A DNA stretch of 64,000 nucleotides from Chrysophaeum taylorii (taxonomy: Eukaryota; Sar; Pelagophyceae; Pelagomonadales; Pelagomonadaceae): assembly GCA_029834535.1 (NCBI GenBank), contig JAQMWT010000375.1, positions 1 through 64,000 on the forward strand, read 5' to 3'. The notes below the pieces were generated by a model, which saw only the letters and a list, made by a program, of their open reading frames with translations, had not been told where the DNA came from and did not search any database. This document shows positions 40,318 through 50,240 of this stretch, piece by piece; position 1 is the stretch's first letter; each line of letters opens with the position of its first letter. The position numbers and the translations under genes are program-made.

Positions 40318-41886
40318 TTGGTCGGAGGTTTGGCAAAAGACGACGAAGGCGTCGATGTTTGGATAGACGAGACGATTGAGCCAGTTCGGATAGACTTGGG
40401 AGCACCAGTCGCCTACAGGGACGATCCAGAGGTACTAGGACCTGCCGAACTGACGCCAGAGAGAGACAAAGATAACAAGAGCCCCAGTCGAAGTTCGCGC
40501 CGGCACAGACGACGACGATCGCGCGACGACGAATACGACGGAGGCCGACACCAATATAATTCGAGTTTTTCGAGCGCAACGCTCGCATTTACGACCCCTT
40601 GCGGTCAACAGTTACCATTAGGAGTGACGGTGTACCCGAACACGTACACCCGCACCGACGACGCAGCCGACGCCCTTGCCGCGGCCGCATTCGAAGATCT
40701 TGCTCGCCCACCGATGGACGAGCCACCCAACGACGTGTTGACCAATCGTCGGTCTTTGGCAAAGATTTATGAGCAGATGTCGAGCGATGAGCTCGAAGAT
40801 TCGAGCGAGGAACTTGAAGCTACACGATACTGGGAAGGCGATTCAGATTCGGAAGATGAAGAAGCTACACTCTGTGAACCAGTGTCTGCGTTAACGTTAT
40901 TTGACGAGTCGTCCATGGACGACCCACCGTTTATTTTTGATGCGGAAGCCCTCGATGCCATCGGCTTATCTTTGGACCCTCCAGAGACGACCGCTGGCGA
41001 CCGAACTGGCTGTGAGCCAGACATGAATTTCTGCAGTGATAGCTCGTGCGCGCATTCGACTGAAGAGACGATGACCAGCGCGAGTATTGCAGACGACGAT
41101 TTTATGACAGAGTTGACGTCGGGGACGACGCCATCTTTTCCTGCGGACCCCCCCGAAACGGTTTCGATTACTACGGATCGAGACACGGATACGCCGCCGG
41201 AAGAAAAGGATAGATTTATGAAGAAGATTTGCAGCGTTCTCGAGTGTGACGAAGACGATCAGACGTGGAACCTGCAGGATTGGTGGACGAAAGCTCAGAA
41301 TTTCTTGCTGAAGAAGCCACCAGAACAACCGCGCAGCTGCAGACTCAAAGCCGCAGCTGACACGGAACCGATCGCTGATGCTGATGAGGATCAGCAGGCG
41401 ACGAATGAATTTACAGATGCATTCTGGAAAGACGAAATGAATGAGTTATGGGAGGGGTCCTTTGCTTCCGTGAACTACGAAGACCAGGATCCCCTACCAG
41501 CACGGATTCCCTCTGAGATTGTCTTGGAGGAAGAGCGAAAGCCGCCAGATAAAGAGGCTTCCGCGAGCATTATGGCGAAGACGCCAACAACAGATAATAC
41601 GAAAGCTCAAGCCGCGGTATCGATGCCCAACCCCGGAGATGAGCGATTCAGAGCCCGATGTGCTCACACTTCGTTGACGCCGCGAGATGGCAAGACGATC
41701 GAAGATGATTTGATTACCCTCAGTTGCTTAGATACGGGTACTTTAACGTTTATAGCCTGTCACATCTACAGGAATCGTGACGGACCGAAATTCTCGACGA
41801 CCATTGGTGTCGATGGAATGGCAGATGTTTCTTATTTTGCCGAGAAATGGTCAAAAGTTGACCAGAGATCAGTTGATTTTCGATGA
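40318..41886 (+). CDS. Gypsy element second acidic ORF
   Basis: Open frame of about 520 codons directly after the first. It repeats two blocks seen there: MTELTSGTTPSFPADPP and FLLKKPPEQPRS. The C-terminal end has LSCLDTGTLTF, in which DTG could be a retropepsin active-site triplet, the only protease hint in the element. Highly acidic throughout. Role unknown. Confidence 0.5.
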   Translation: MVGGLAKDDEGVDVWIDETIEPVRIDLGAPVAYRDDPEVLGPAELTPERDKDNKSPSRSSRRHRRRRSRDDEYDGGRHQYNSSFSSATLAFTTPCGQQLPLGVTVYPNTYTRTDDAADALAAAAFEDLARPPMDEPPNDVLTNRRSLAKIYEQMSSDELEDSSEELEATRYWEGDSDSEDEEATLCEPVSALTLFDESSMDDPPFIFDAEALDAIGLSLDPPETTAGDRTGCEPDMNFCSDSSCAHSTEETMTSASIADDDFMTELTSGTTPSFPADPPETVSITTDRDTDTPPEEKDRFMKKICSVLECDEDDQTWNLQDWWTKAQNFLLKKPPEQPRSCRLKAAADTEPIADADEDQQATNEFTDAFWKDEMNELWEGSFASVNYEDQDPLPARIPSEIVLEEERKPPDKEASASIMAKTPTTDNTKAQAAVSMPNPGDERFRARCAHTSLTPRDGKTIEDDLITLSCLDTGTLTFIACHIYRNRDGPKFSTTIGVDGMADVSYFAEKWSKVDQRSVDFR

Positions 41887-42950
41887 AGGCGAACTTCCGA
41901 TTAAGCGCAAGCTGTACGGATCAGGATTGAATACGACGACGATCCATCGTTGGATCGCCCTTCGGGTCGCTTTCGCCGATGACTTTGCCGCTCCCATTGT
42001 TGCTATTGTAGCCGATACGAATTATCTGTTCCTGTTGGGAGGGCGCGATATACGAGTTTTAGGAGCATGTGGATTTTCCCCATGATCGGATCTGTTTTTG
42101 TCGAACCCAAGTCGTCTACGGGCGCAAGAAGATTAAAGTTAAGGATGAACGAGTCGATGCACCAATCGTGACCTTCCGGTCTATTTACGATCGAAATCCG
42201 ATAACCGTACCGATTTACAATCATCAACACGATGCCTTCGGCAGAGTCTCGACCTGGTCAAGACTCGAGTTTATGCTCGTTTGAGCACGATTAAAGATCT
42301 CCGAAGCCCGCCGCCGGAACGTACGGTAGCCATGGCTACACGGGGACATGCTACGACCAAATTCTCCCCAGCTCCGGGAGAAGACGCGCGCGAAGTAATC
42401 GCTTATGCCGCGCGCACGATTCAAATCGAGCCCGGTCGAACGTACAATCTACCGGTTATTTTGTCGAAGCCTATGGAAAAAGGACAGTCGCTACGTTTGC
42501 TGAGAACGAGCAGTTGGGAGTTGTCGAAGGTGTGTTCTTCTTGCGAAGAGCGCGACCGGTCCGCTGCTCGGGTGGCAGTTACTGCCACGGAAGAAGTGCC
42601 GACGATCGTCACTCAAGGCGAAGCCCTTGCGATTGGTGATATCGTTAGGTACGAAGATGAGTTGAACGTCTCTACGATCAACGAACTTACGAAAGAATGT
42701 GAAGAAGGATACGACAAGGGGAACCTTTCTTTCACCGTTTCTGTCGCTAGTCATTTGACGCGATGCGACGAATCTCCCCCGCCGATGCTGCTGAGCACGG
42801 TGCAGAAGGACGCTATGACCGCTATGACGGACAAGTCCACCCTCAAACGACCTGAAGGCAGCGACGATTTCGCTCGAAGGTCAGAAAAAGATGAAAAGAA
42901 ATGCCGCGAGATCACCGAAGCGGAGATCCGCCGCCGATATGAAAAGGTGA

Positions 42951-43685
42951 ATGGCCAATCACTTATCGCAAGGTGGTGATGCTGTTCAGTGGAGCCGGAG
43001 GCAGTACTTTAGGTCTCCAACGGGCCAACGAAATGTGTGGAACGTCGTTTCGAGTCGTGCTAGCACTCGATGCGTCGGACACCGCCAACAAGATCCACCA
43101 CAAGAACTTTCCGAATATTCCTGTGGTGCAGCACACATTGTGTGGTCGCTATGTTACAACCTTACGGTTGATCGAATCTTATTTACCCTACGCGGAATGG
43201 TCGTCGTCGATGTGTGTCGCGTCGCCACCCTGCGTACACTCCGCTCTGTGCAACTTGACTTCCAGAGATGTTGGGAAGGAGTTACCGCTACCCACTGGAC
43301 GATGAAATTATGCAAGATGGCTGGTTTCTTCATGTGGTTGATAGAGCAGGAGGCTTCGATTATTTCTTACGTTGCACGTTTGCACCCGTACGTATACGTC
43401 GTCAATTTTTACGACATAACTCCCAGTTTGATGAGCTGTCGCGTGCGATTGTTGGTTTCCAGCCATCCGCTCCATTTGCGCGCAGTTCCAAAGACTTGCA
43501 AGAATATGCAGCAAGTTCGCCGGAGCACTTGGTTACGCCGACGAACGACATTTTCAGATGAACAATTTAGGATCATCACGAGCCGCGACAGACGCAGCTT
43601 ATACTGTTACGCGTGTCCCGCTTCGCGTAGGACCGCACCGTTCCGATTACAGATCTCTGAATCTGGAAATGACTTCGGTTGCTGA
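42951..43685 (+). pseudogene. C5 cytosine DNA methyltransferase-like module in the gypsy element
   Basis: C5-methyltransferases transfer a methyl group from S-adenosylmethionine to cytosine in DNA. Visible family blocks: motif I MLFSGAGGSTLGL (SAM-binding FxGxGG), motif II-like LALDASDTANKIHHKNFP, motif IV ASPPC with the PPC catalytic Cys, an ENV-like MWLIEQEAS (motif VI position) and a motif VIII-like NFYDITPSLMSCRVRLLVSS. The blocks are in the right order and roughly the right spacing. They are not all in one open frame, so this copy is broken. From memory, methyltransferases captured by LTR retrotransposons are known in a few eukaryotes (dinoflagellate Symbiodinium, charophyte Klebsormidium). 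It lies between the acidic ORFs and the reverse transcriptase. Confidence 0.65.
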
Positions 43686-44383
43686 CGATGCCCCTGATTT
43701 TGAGTGGGCCGGCTTCTCCAGGACGACCTCGTTGAAACACGTCCGTCGTGCCACCTGACACGATGGCCTTATGCTCGATCTGCACAACTCTGTGACCAAG
43801 GAATTTCACCTGAGCGGCGAAGCTTTGCCGTCAGCGTTGAATCCTGCAGACCGACCGTTTGATTATTTACAAATTGATGAAACCACCCTTAGTCACGTAC
43901 AAGTTCCGCTGTTAAACACGCGCACGTGTCATAAGATGGTGTCGACTGATGATCTTCAAGATCGCACCAAATGGAAACCTCCAGATGTACCGTTGATTCC
44001 GCCTGCAACAGATGAGCCGGGGACGTCTCATGCTTCTTCTGCTGGCCCCCCCGACAACCAAATTTAGACGTTCCGCCAGATCCTGAGCGAGATCGGGAAC
44101 CGAAGATTAAGAGCGAGCCGAGTGTTCGTGTCAAAGGCGAGAGGATCAACAAAAGCCACCCGGAAGTGAAACTAAAATACGAGAAAAAGTTCGATGTGCC
44201 ATGGAAAGATGCGCCGCGCGATGTCGAGGTGCACCACTGCCGCAGACTCCTGAGCATGTCAAGGACAACGAAGCGATGAAAGTTAAATTCCTACGAAGGA
44301 AGAAGTTGACAAGGTTGTGCAGGAGTTGGGAATTCCTGACAATCCGCACTTAGATGACGAGGCGAAACTGATGCTCCGTCATT

Positions 44384-46787
44384 GTGCAATATTCTTGGGC
44401 CTTTTTCGACCCGATTATGAGACCTGTGGACTCGCCTCCTGTGTCTCTACGATTCAAAGACGCGAATCCGCGACCGATTAAGATGACGCCCTACCGATTG
44501 ACGCCTGCGAAGCTCGATTGTCTCCGCAAGCAGATCAGCGAGTGGTGCCGGGATGGAGTCATTCGTCCGGCCAACTCACCTTGGGGCTTTCCTGTGTTGA
44601 TGCTTCCGAAGAGGAGCTGAGATTGGAACGTCAAACGCGTTCCGTGCTGCAGTTGACTTACGTCAGCTCAACGATCAATTGGTCAATGACAGTTGGCCAA
44701 ACATTCGACAAGATGATGCTTTAGCCTTTCTCGCGATGAGACGATGGCGGACATGCATTGATATTAGGTGGGGATACCACAACCTTCGTTTGGATCCGGC
44801 AGCGCAGGACGCTGTCACGATGGTTAGCCCACTTGGCGCTCACAGTTTCTTGCGATTACCTCTAGGTGTGAAGACAGCCGGAGCTCTTTTCTGCAAGCAA
44901 ATGGCGAGCGACCTTTCGAAATGGATGTATCAAGACTTGGTTGCGTTTGTTGACGATATTATGATGGGATCCGACGATCTTCATCGACATTTACAAGTTT
45001 TGATCGAAGTGATGTGTCATTTAGCACAGAGAGGGTACAACGGTCGAACCGCGAAGTTCCACCTTCTCAAAGATGATATAGAATTTCTGGGACACATTTC
45101 TACCCCAGAAGGCCTGAAGCCGAATCCGAAGACGCTGGAAGCACTGCAGAAGATGCCGATTCCAGGTACTTTACCGAATACTTCCCCGAAGACCCAGATA
45201 CGCTCTTTCATCGGCATGAGTAATTACTGCCGGCGATATGTGAAGGGCTACTCGAAGATTGTGGAACCGTTGAGACGATTATGCCTCGAAGGTGTAAAGT
45301 TCGAGTGGACGCCCGAGTGTCAGAAAGCTTGGGATACGATTATTGAAGCTTTGGTTGATTCCCGAGGAGTCTACCACGCCGATTATGATCTGCCTTTTCA
45401 GATCCGATCCGATGCTTCCAAGGATGGACTTGGAGCATATCTCTTCCAAATTGTCGAAGTCAAGGACGATGCCGGAAGAGTGACTCGAGAAGAACGAGTA
45501 ATTGAATACTGGAGCCGAGCTGTGCCGAAGGAGATGCGAAATTATGAGCCCCGTCGGCTAGAGCTGCTGGCAGTTATACTTTCTCTAGAGCACTTTCGAG
45601 CCTACATCGAAGGGCACCGGACTGTTTTGGAGACCGATCACCGAAATTTGACGTTTTTACGTAAGGCGACGCACTCGTCTGGGCAGCTTGCTCGTTGGGC
45701 GATGCGCCTCGCCAATTTTGACCCTGAACTTGGTTACAAGCCGGGAAAGTCACCGGGAATGAGTATCCCTGACTGTCTCTCCCACAATCCGATAGATCAT
45801 GTCATCGAGACTGACGAGTTTGGAGAACCTTTGAACCACGCGTATTTAGTGTTCCAAGAGCTTCCCCGACCTGTTGATGACCGAGGAGTTCCCGTCTCCG
45901 GCTGCCACTTCATAATGTCGTTTATTACGACCGAACTGCCGGAAGACGAGGAAAAAGATCCTGAAATGGATCCGACGAAATTGGCTACGTCTCACGCTAC
46001 GAGACAACGTCGGAAGAACCGTGCGCGCGATGAGCCACAGATCTTCAAGGACGCAGCCGCATACAAAGATTATATCGATAAGATACCCGATAATGCTTAT
46101 AATGCTGATCATGTTGATGTTGAATACAAGGAGGGATCGCACGTTTTGCTCTACATCCCTTTCCTTCAGAACAAACTTCGACCGGAATGGCGAGGGCCGT
46201 TTATTATCAAGGAACGCCTCTCCCCGGTCACCTATAGGATTGAGTCTCTCGACTCTCCGCCCGAAGAACGACGTGTTCATGTAAGTCAGATCACGCCTGT
46301 GATGGTACCTCCGATCGTTGATCAAACCATCCGCAAACCCGAAGAAACCTTCCGTGATGATTATCAGCACGGTAAGTTTGTTGTTTTCCGGATTCCTGAC
46401 CGGAAGCGCTCTGATTGGCGCAAGAAGATTTATGTTGCTGAAGTTTACGAGCCTTACGATTACCAAAATGATCGTGTTGCTCTACATTTCTATTCCGATT
46501 TGGGTCCGAACGATGATGTCGCTTATTTCAAGCCGACCTCTCGTCTTTCGCTCCGCAAGCTCAAGCCCGAATTCAAGGACGCTGAAGGTCGAAGTTTCAC
46601 CGACAAGTCCCGAATTTCCTCCAACACAACTCCTTGTGTCACGGATTTCGCTCCGCACGAGATTGACGTGTTGGTCCCCAAGTTTACTTTACGCAGTGGT
46701 CGGGTTCCTGAACCGATCATCACCCGCGTTTACCAGAAGATTCGTTCACGAGATGCTCGTAAGGCGAAGCCGCGCTCCTCGCGCTAG
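44384..46787 (+). mobile_element. Gypsy reverse transcriptase, RNase H and integrase tail
   Basis: Gypsy blocks: PYRLTPAKLDCLRKQISEWC, VIRPANSPWGFPVLMLPK, FCKQMASDLSKWMYQDLVAF then VDDIMMGSDDL (FVDD box), GHISTPEGLKPNPKTLEAL, and MSNYCRRYVKGYSKIVEPLR. The RNase H part has FQIRSDASKDGLGAYLFQ, YEPRRLELLAVILSLEHFRA and LETDHRNLTFL. The distal part resembles the integrase C-terminal GPY/F region (HVLLYIPFLQNKLRPEWRGP, RRVHVSQITPV) and runs on into a basic tail (PRSSR). Order RT-RNase H before the integrase tail is the Ty3/gypsy arrangement. Confidence 0.88.
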
Positions 46788-46827
46788 CACCTCGCTGGGG
46801 CAGCTCGAATTCTTACCAGGGGAGTCC

Positions 46828-47163
46828 TGTGGCGGCAACTCCCGCCTCCTAAGGCCTACCCCTCTTCTAGGGCCCCCCCTCATCAGGGGCACCCTACTCC
46901 GTTCCGATGATGTCAGAGTTTTCTCTGACATCATCTTCCTTTTCCGTGACATGTGTCACCCTGATTTCTGATTTCGATTATCCTTGATCATAAAGCAACA
47001 GCCGATCCTCAAGTTGAGAGGACCAGGCGCAGGAGTTGTTTGTGGTCGCGTGGCGGGAGAATGGCCATCCTCGTCCAGTGATCCCACTAAGGGCACGGAC
47101 GCGATCGGCGAGCCAGGATTCGAAGGCACGCCAGGTAGCCCCCAAAATTCTCCTTACGCCACA
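46828..47163 (+). repeat. 3' LTR of the gypsy element
   Basis: 336 bp; I see no difference from the 5' LTR by eye. Preceded by a short purine-rich CCAGGGGAG at the polypurine-tract position. The 13-bp hairpin recurs at 46,906-46,935. Followed by the duplicated target GGTCT. Confidence 0.92.
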
Positions 47164-47202
47164 GGTCTTAAGCAAATTTTGCAACTTTGGTGGAGAATTA
47201 GT

Positions 47203-48078
47203 CTAGTAGGGCCCCGCCGCTGTCGAAGTCGACGAGCCCTCGAGTTTCGACAAGCGCGCGTCCATGGCGCTCATGGAGGCGCTGATGTGTTCGAGGAGGG
47301 CCACGATGTTCTGGGGGTTGACGTCAGAGGCAACTGGCAAGGTCCCCGGGGGTGTCCCAGTGGGGTCGGAGGAGGGAGTGCGCTGCCCATTACTGGTGGC
47401 CGATGGAATCGGTGGAGCTGAAGAGCCCGAGGACGCGGCTGTGTAGTCGGCAGCTCCAAACACAGTCGGGCTCGCGCCCAACTGGACGAGCCCGAGCTTC
47501 ATCTTGGTGAGCTCGTTCTCGACCTTGTCGAGACCTTGCTTGAGCTCGTTCTTGAGCTCGTTCTCGACCTTGTCGAGACGGTTGTCGACCTTCTCGAGAC
47601 CTTGCTTGAGCTCGTTCTTGAGCTCGTTCTCGACCTTGTCGAGACGGTTGTCGACCTTCTCGAGATTTTGCTTGAGCTCGTTCTTGACCTTGTCGAGACA
47701 TGGCTTGAGCTCGTTCTCGACCATGTCGAGACGGTTGTCGACCTTCTCGAGATCTTGCTTGAGCTCGTTCTTGAGCTCGTTCTCGACCTTGTCGAGACGG
47801 TTGTCGACCTTCTCGAGACCTTGCTTGAGATCGTTCTTGAGCTCCTTGTAAGCGCTGAACCAGCCCCCAAGGTTGTGAACACAACTGTTGCGCTTAGTGT
47901 AGCGACATCCCTGTCGACAGCCGCGCGTTTTGGGGCCGATCGAGGCGCTGGCGCGGACGTCGACGCCAGCTTGAAGTCCTGCTTCACAAAGCCTCGAACA
48001 ACGACGAGCGCTGTGGTCGCGCTGAGGAGGGAGCGCATCTCGTCTACCGAACTTAAAAAGCCGGTCTTTAAAGGTCGA
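47203..48078 (-). CDS. Partial ORF: Cys-rich head and 22-residue coiled-coil repeats
   Basis: Minus-strand frame open from 48,078 to the stop at 47,203, about 290 codons. Near its start are paired Cys (RRCSRLCEAGLQ and RGCRQGCRYTKRNSCVHNLG), then AYKELKNDLKQGLEKVDNRL and about four and a half 22-residue repeats (KNELKQGLEKVDNRLDKVEN) encoded by a 66-bp tandem. These are two hendecads each, predicting a right-handed coiled coil. The C-terminal part is Ser/Thr/Pro-rich. The only ATG is deep inside the repeats. The upstream edge is the junction sequence GTCGACCTTTAAAGAC, so this is probably the C-terminal piece of a mobile-element ORF. Other-frame translations over the repeats are shadows. Confidence 0.5.
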   Translation of the reverse strand, partial: STFKDRLFKFGRRDALPPQRDHSARRCSRLCEAGLQAGVDVRASASIGPKTRGCRQGCRYTKRNSCVHNLGGWFSAYKELKNDLKQGLEKVDNRLDKVENELKNELKQDLEKVDNRLDMVENELKPCLDKVKNELKQNLEKVDNRLDKVENELKNELKQGLEKVDNRLDKVENELKNELKQGLDKVENELTKMKLGLVQLGASPTVFGAADYTAASSGSSAPPIPSATSNGQRTPSSDPTGTPPGTLPVASDVNPQNIVALLEHISASMSAMDARLSKLEGSSTSTAAGPY

Positions 48079-48387
48079 CTACTAAGACGGGGGTGTGTGT
48101 GTGGCGCATGAAGGATGTGTCTTTAAATGTCGATTGCTAAGAGAGGGGTGTGGGTGGGGAGCATGAAGGATGTGGGTGGGTTTGTGGGGTAGGATGGATG
48201 TGTCCTTACTACTAATCGACAGATGTTTGTCTGTCTTTAAATGTCGACTGCTAAGAGGGGGGGGTGTGTGTGGGGAGCATGAAGGATGTGGGTGGGTTTG
48301 TGGGGTATGAGGGACTGTTTGTCTGTCTTTAAATGTCGACTGCTAAGAGGGGGGTGTGTGTGGGGAGCATGAAGGATGTGGGTGGGT
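48060..48387. repeat. Cluster of junction repeats
   Basis: Four units of TCTTTAAATGTCGACTGCTA followed by AGAGGGGGGTGTGTGTGGGG and AGCATGAAGGATGTGGGTGG, interspersed with ACTACTAATCGACAGATGTTTGTC. This is the reverse complement of the flank of the 203-bp array. No gene. Confidence 0.85.
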
Positions 48388-49020
48388 TGTCCACCGATTT
48401 AGGGTAAGGCTTAGGTAGGCGCGCGAGCCAGACAGGCATTGATCCTCCAAGCCGTCTACGGCGACCTCGCAGACTGTTTCCACGACCCGCGGCGGCTCTT
48501 TCAGCGCGCCATTCTCACGCCCCGTCGAAACGATGTTGTCGATGCTGACAACGCGCGCATGACCGCGGCCTTTTTTTCCCGGAGACGAGGCGTCGGAGTT
48601 CTTTTCGGCCGACTAGGTTGGGTCGGAAGACGACGCCTCGCTCTCAAGAGTCGAGTTTTGAACTCCCTGACAACCAACGGCATGCTGACTTTGATCGCGA
48701 GCTTAAAGTCTTCGCAACCTCGACCCGTCGCACGGCCACTGCAACGGTACCAGATACATGATCGATCGTGTCATTGTCACCGAGGCTCCTCCAACCTGTA
48801 TCCCTTAAGGCCCGCCGACGCCAAACGATCACCAAGAGCCAGGGCCAGACGCCCCGCGAGGTCGGCGTCCTCTTGGCGAAGCCCGTCTTCTGCCACGTCC
48901 AGCTCGACGTGGCTCTCCGTCGATCGGCAACCCCGAGGATATCCTCTTCTTGGTCGACGACTCCACCCTACTCCACACGTGCTCCGCAATACCGATAAGC
49001 CCCCTCCCGGCGTCTACGCG
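48388..49020 (+). pseudogene. Helicase C-terminal fragment, copy 3
   Basis: Opens at CCACCGATTTAGGGTAAGG. It reads ILQAVYGDLADCFHDPRRLF and QRAILTPRRNDVVDADNARM, then in another frame QTITKSQGQTPREVGVLLAK and PVFCHVQLDVALRRSAT. The frame changes are shared with the other copies. Not functional. Confidence 0.78.
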
Positions 49021-49024
49021 CGCA

Positions 49025-49370
49025 CTGTAGGTGAACTTACTGGGACCAGGTGAACTTACTGGGGTTTGAGATTGGGACTAGGTGAATATAGTGACCAGGT
49101 GAACTTACTGGGACCAGGTGAACTTACTGGGGTTTTTAAAGTAAACTCAAAGGTTAGCGGCGTGTGCGGATAAAAGCAGCTTAGATTGGCGGAGGCGAGA
49201 GCGACGAGCTCGAAGGAGTGGTGTGAGCACGAGTGGGTTTACGCCGAACTTACTGGGGTTAGAGATTTGGACTAGGTGAACTTAACTGACCAGGTGAACT
49301 TACTGGGACCAGGTGAACTTACTGGGGTTAGAGATTGGGACTAGGTGAACTTACTGGCCTGCACTTGTTT
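49025..49370 (+). repeat. GTGAACTTACTGG minisatellite, copy 3
   Basis: Same array as at 13.13 kb, including the internal segment AGTAAACTCAAAGGTTAGCG and GGCGTGTGCGGATAAAAGCAGC. It ends CTTACTGGCCTGCACTTG and runs straight into the next helicase fragment. Confidence 0.85.
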
Positions 49371-49382
49371 GTCTTCAAATGT

Positions 49383-50030
49383 CCACCGATGCAGGGTAAG
49401 GATCAGGTAGGCCAACGAGCCAGACATTGATCCTCCAAGCCGTCTACGGCGACCTCACAGACTATTTCCACGACCCGTGGCGGCTCTTTCAGCGCGCCAT
49501 TCTCACGCCCCGTCGAAACAATGTTGTCGATGCTGACAACGCGCGCATGACCGCGGCCTTTTTTTCCCGGAAACGAGGCGTCGGAGTTCTTTTCGGCCGA
49601 CTAGGTTGGGTCGTAAGACGGCGCCTCGCTCTTTACAGTCGAGTTGTCAACTCCCTGACAATCAACAGCATGCTGACTTTGAGCGCGAGCTTAAGGTCTT
49701 CGCAACCTCGACCCGTCGCACGGCCACTGCAACGGTACCCGATACATCATCAATCGTGTCGTGTCTCCGAAGCTCCCTCCCACCAAATTTGTATCCCTTA
49801 AGCCCCGCCTACGCCTAACGATCAACAAGAGCCAGGGGTAGACGCCCCGCAAAGTTGGCGTCCTCTTGCCCAAGCCCGTCTTCTGCCACTTCCAGCTCTA
49901 AGTGGCTCTCTGTCGAGTCGGCGAGTCGGCAACCCCGAGGATATCCTCTTCTGGGTCGACGACTCCACCCTACCCCACACGTGCTGCGCAATACCGATAA
50001 GCCCCCTCCCGGCGTCTACACGCGCACTGT
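49383..50030 (+). pseudogene. Helicase C-terminal fragment, copy 4
   Basis: Direct tandem neighbour of copy 3, opening at CCACCGATGCAGGGTAAGG. It reads ILQAVYGDLTDYFHDPWRLF and QRAILTPRRNNVVDADNARM. More diverged than copies 3 and 5 (for example an insertion CTCCCACCAAATTT near 49,778). Non-functional. Confidence 0.78.
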
Positions 50031-50031
50031 A

Positions 50032-50240
50032 GGTGAACTTACTGGGACCAGGTGAACTTACCGGGGTTTGAGATTGGGACTAGGTGAACTTAGTGACCAG
50101 GTGACCTTACTGCTAGTAATACTGGGACACTGGGACCAGGTGAACTTACTGGGGTTTTAAGAGTAAACTCAAAGCTTAGCGGCGTGTGCGGATCAAAGCA
50201 GCTTAGATTGGGGGGGGTGAGAGCGTCGAGCTGAAAGCGA
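50032..50240 (+). repeat. GTGAACTTACTGG minisatellite, copy 4
   Basis: Shorter array of the same unit after helicase copy 4, ending near AGCGTCGAGCTGAAAGCGAG. Confidence 0.8.

Larger units (their letters stand above)
37947..47163 (+). mobile_element. Ty3/gypsy LTR retrotransposon with cytosine methyltransferase module
   Basis: A 9.2-kb LTR element with 336-bp LTRs (37,947-38,282 and 46,828-47,163) that look identical, bounded by TGTGGCG/CGCCACA and flanked by the 5-bp duplication GGTCT (37,942-37,946 and 47,164-47,168). Parts in order: acidic Gag-position ORFs, a C5 DNA-methyltransferase-like module, then reverse transcriptase, RNase H and an integrase-type C-terminal tail. Matching LTRs mean a very recent insertion. 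The coding region nevertheless looks broken, with several breaks, so this copy probably moved with help from others. It lies inside the right edge of the Harbinger element, dating it after that element. Confidence 0.9.

Noticed and set aside
47500-47851. Ser/Arg- or Leu/Val-rich repeat proteins on either strand
   Set aside because: Other-frame shadows of the 66-bp coiled-coil repeats. The hendecad frame is the only one with a sensible pattern.
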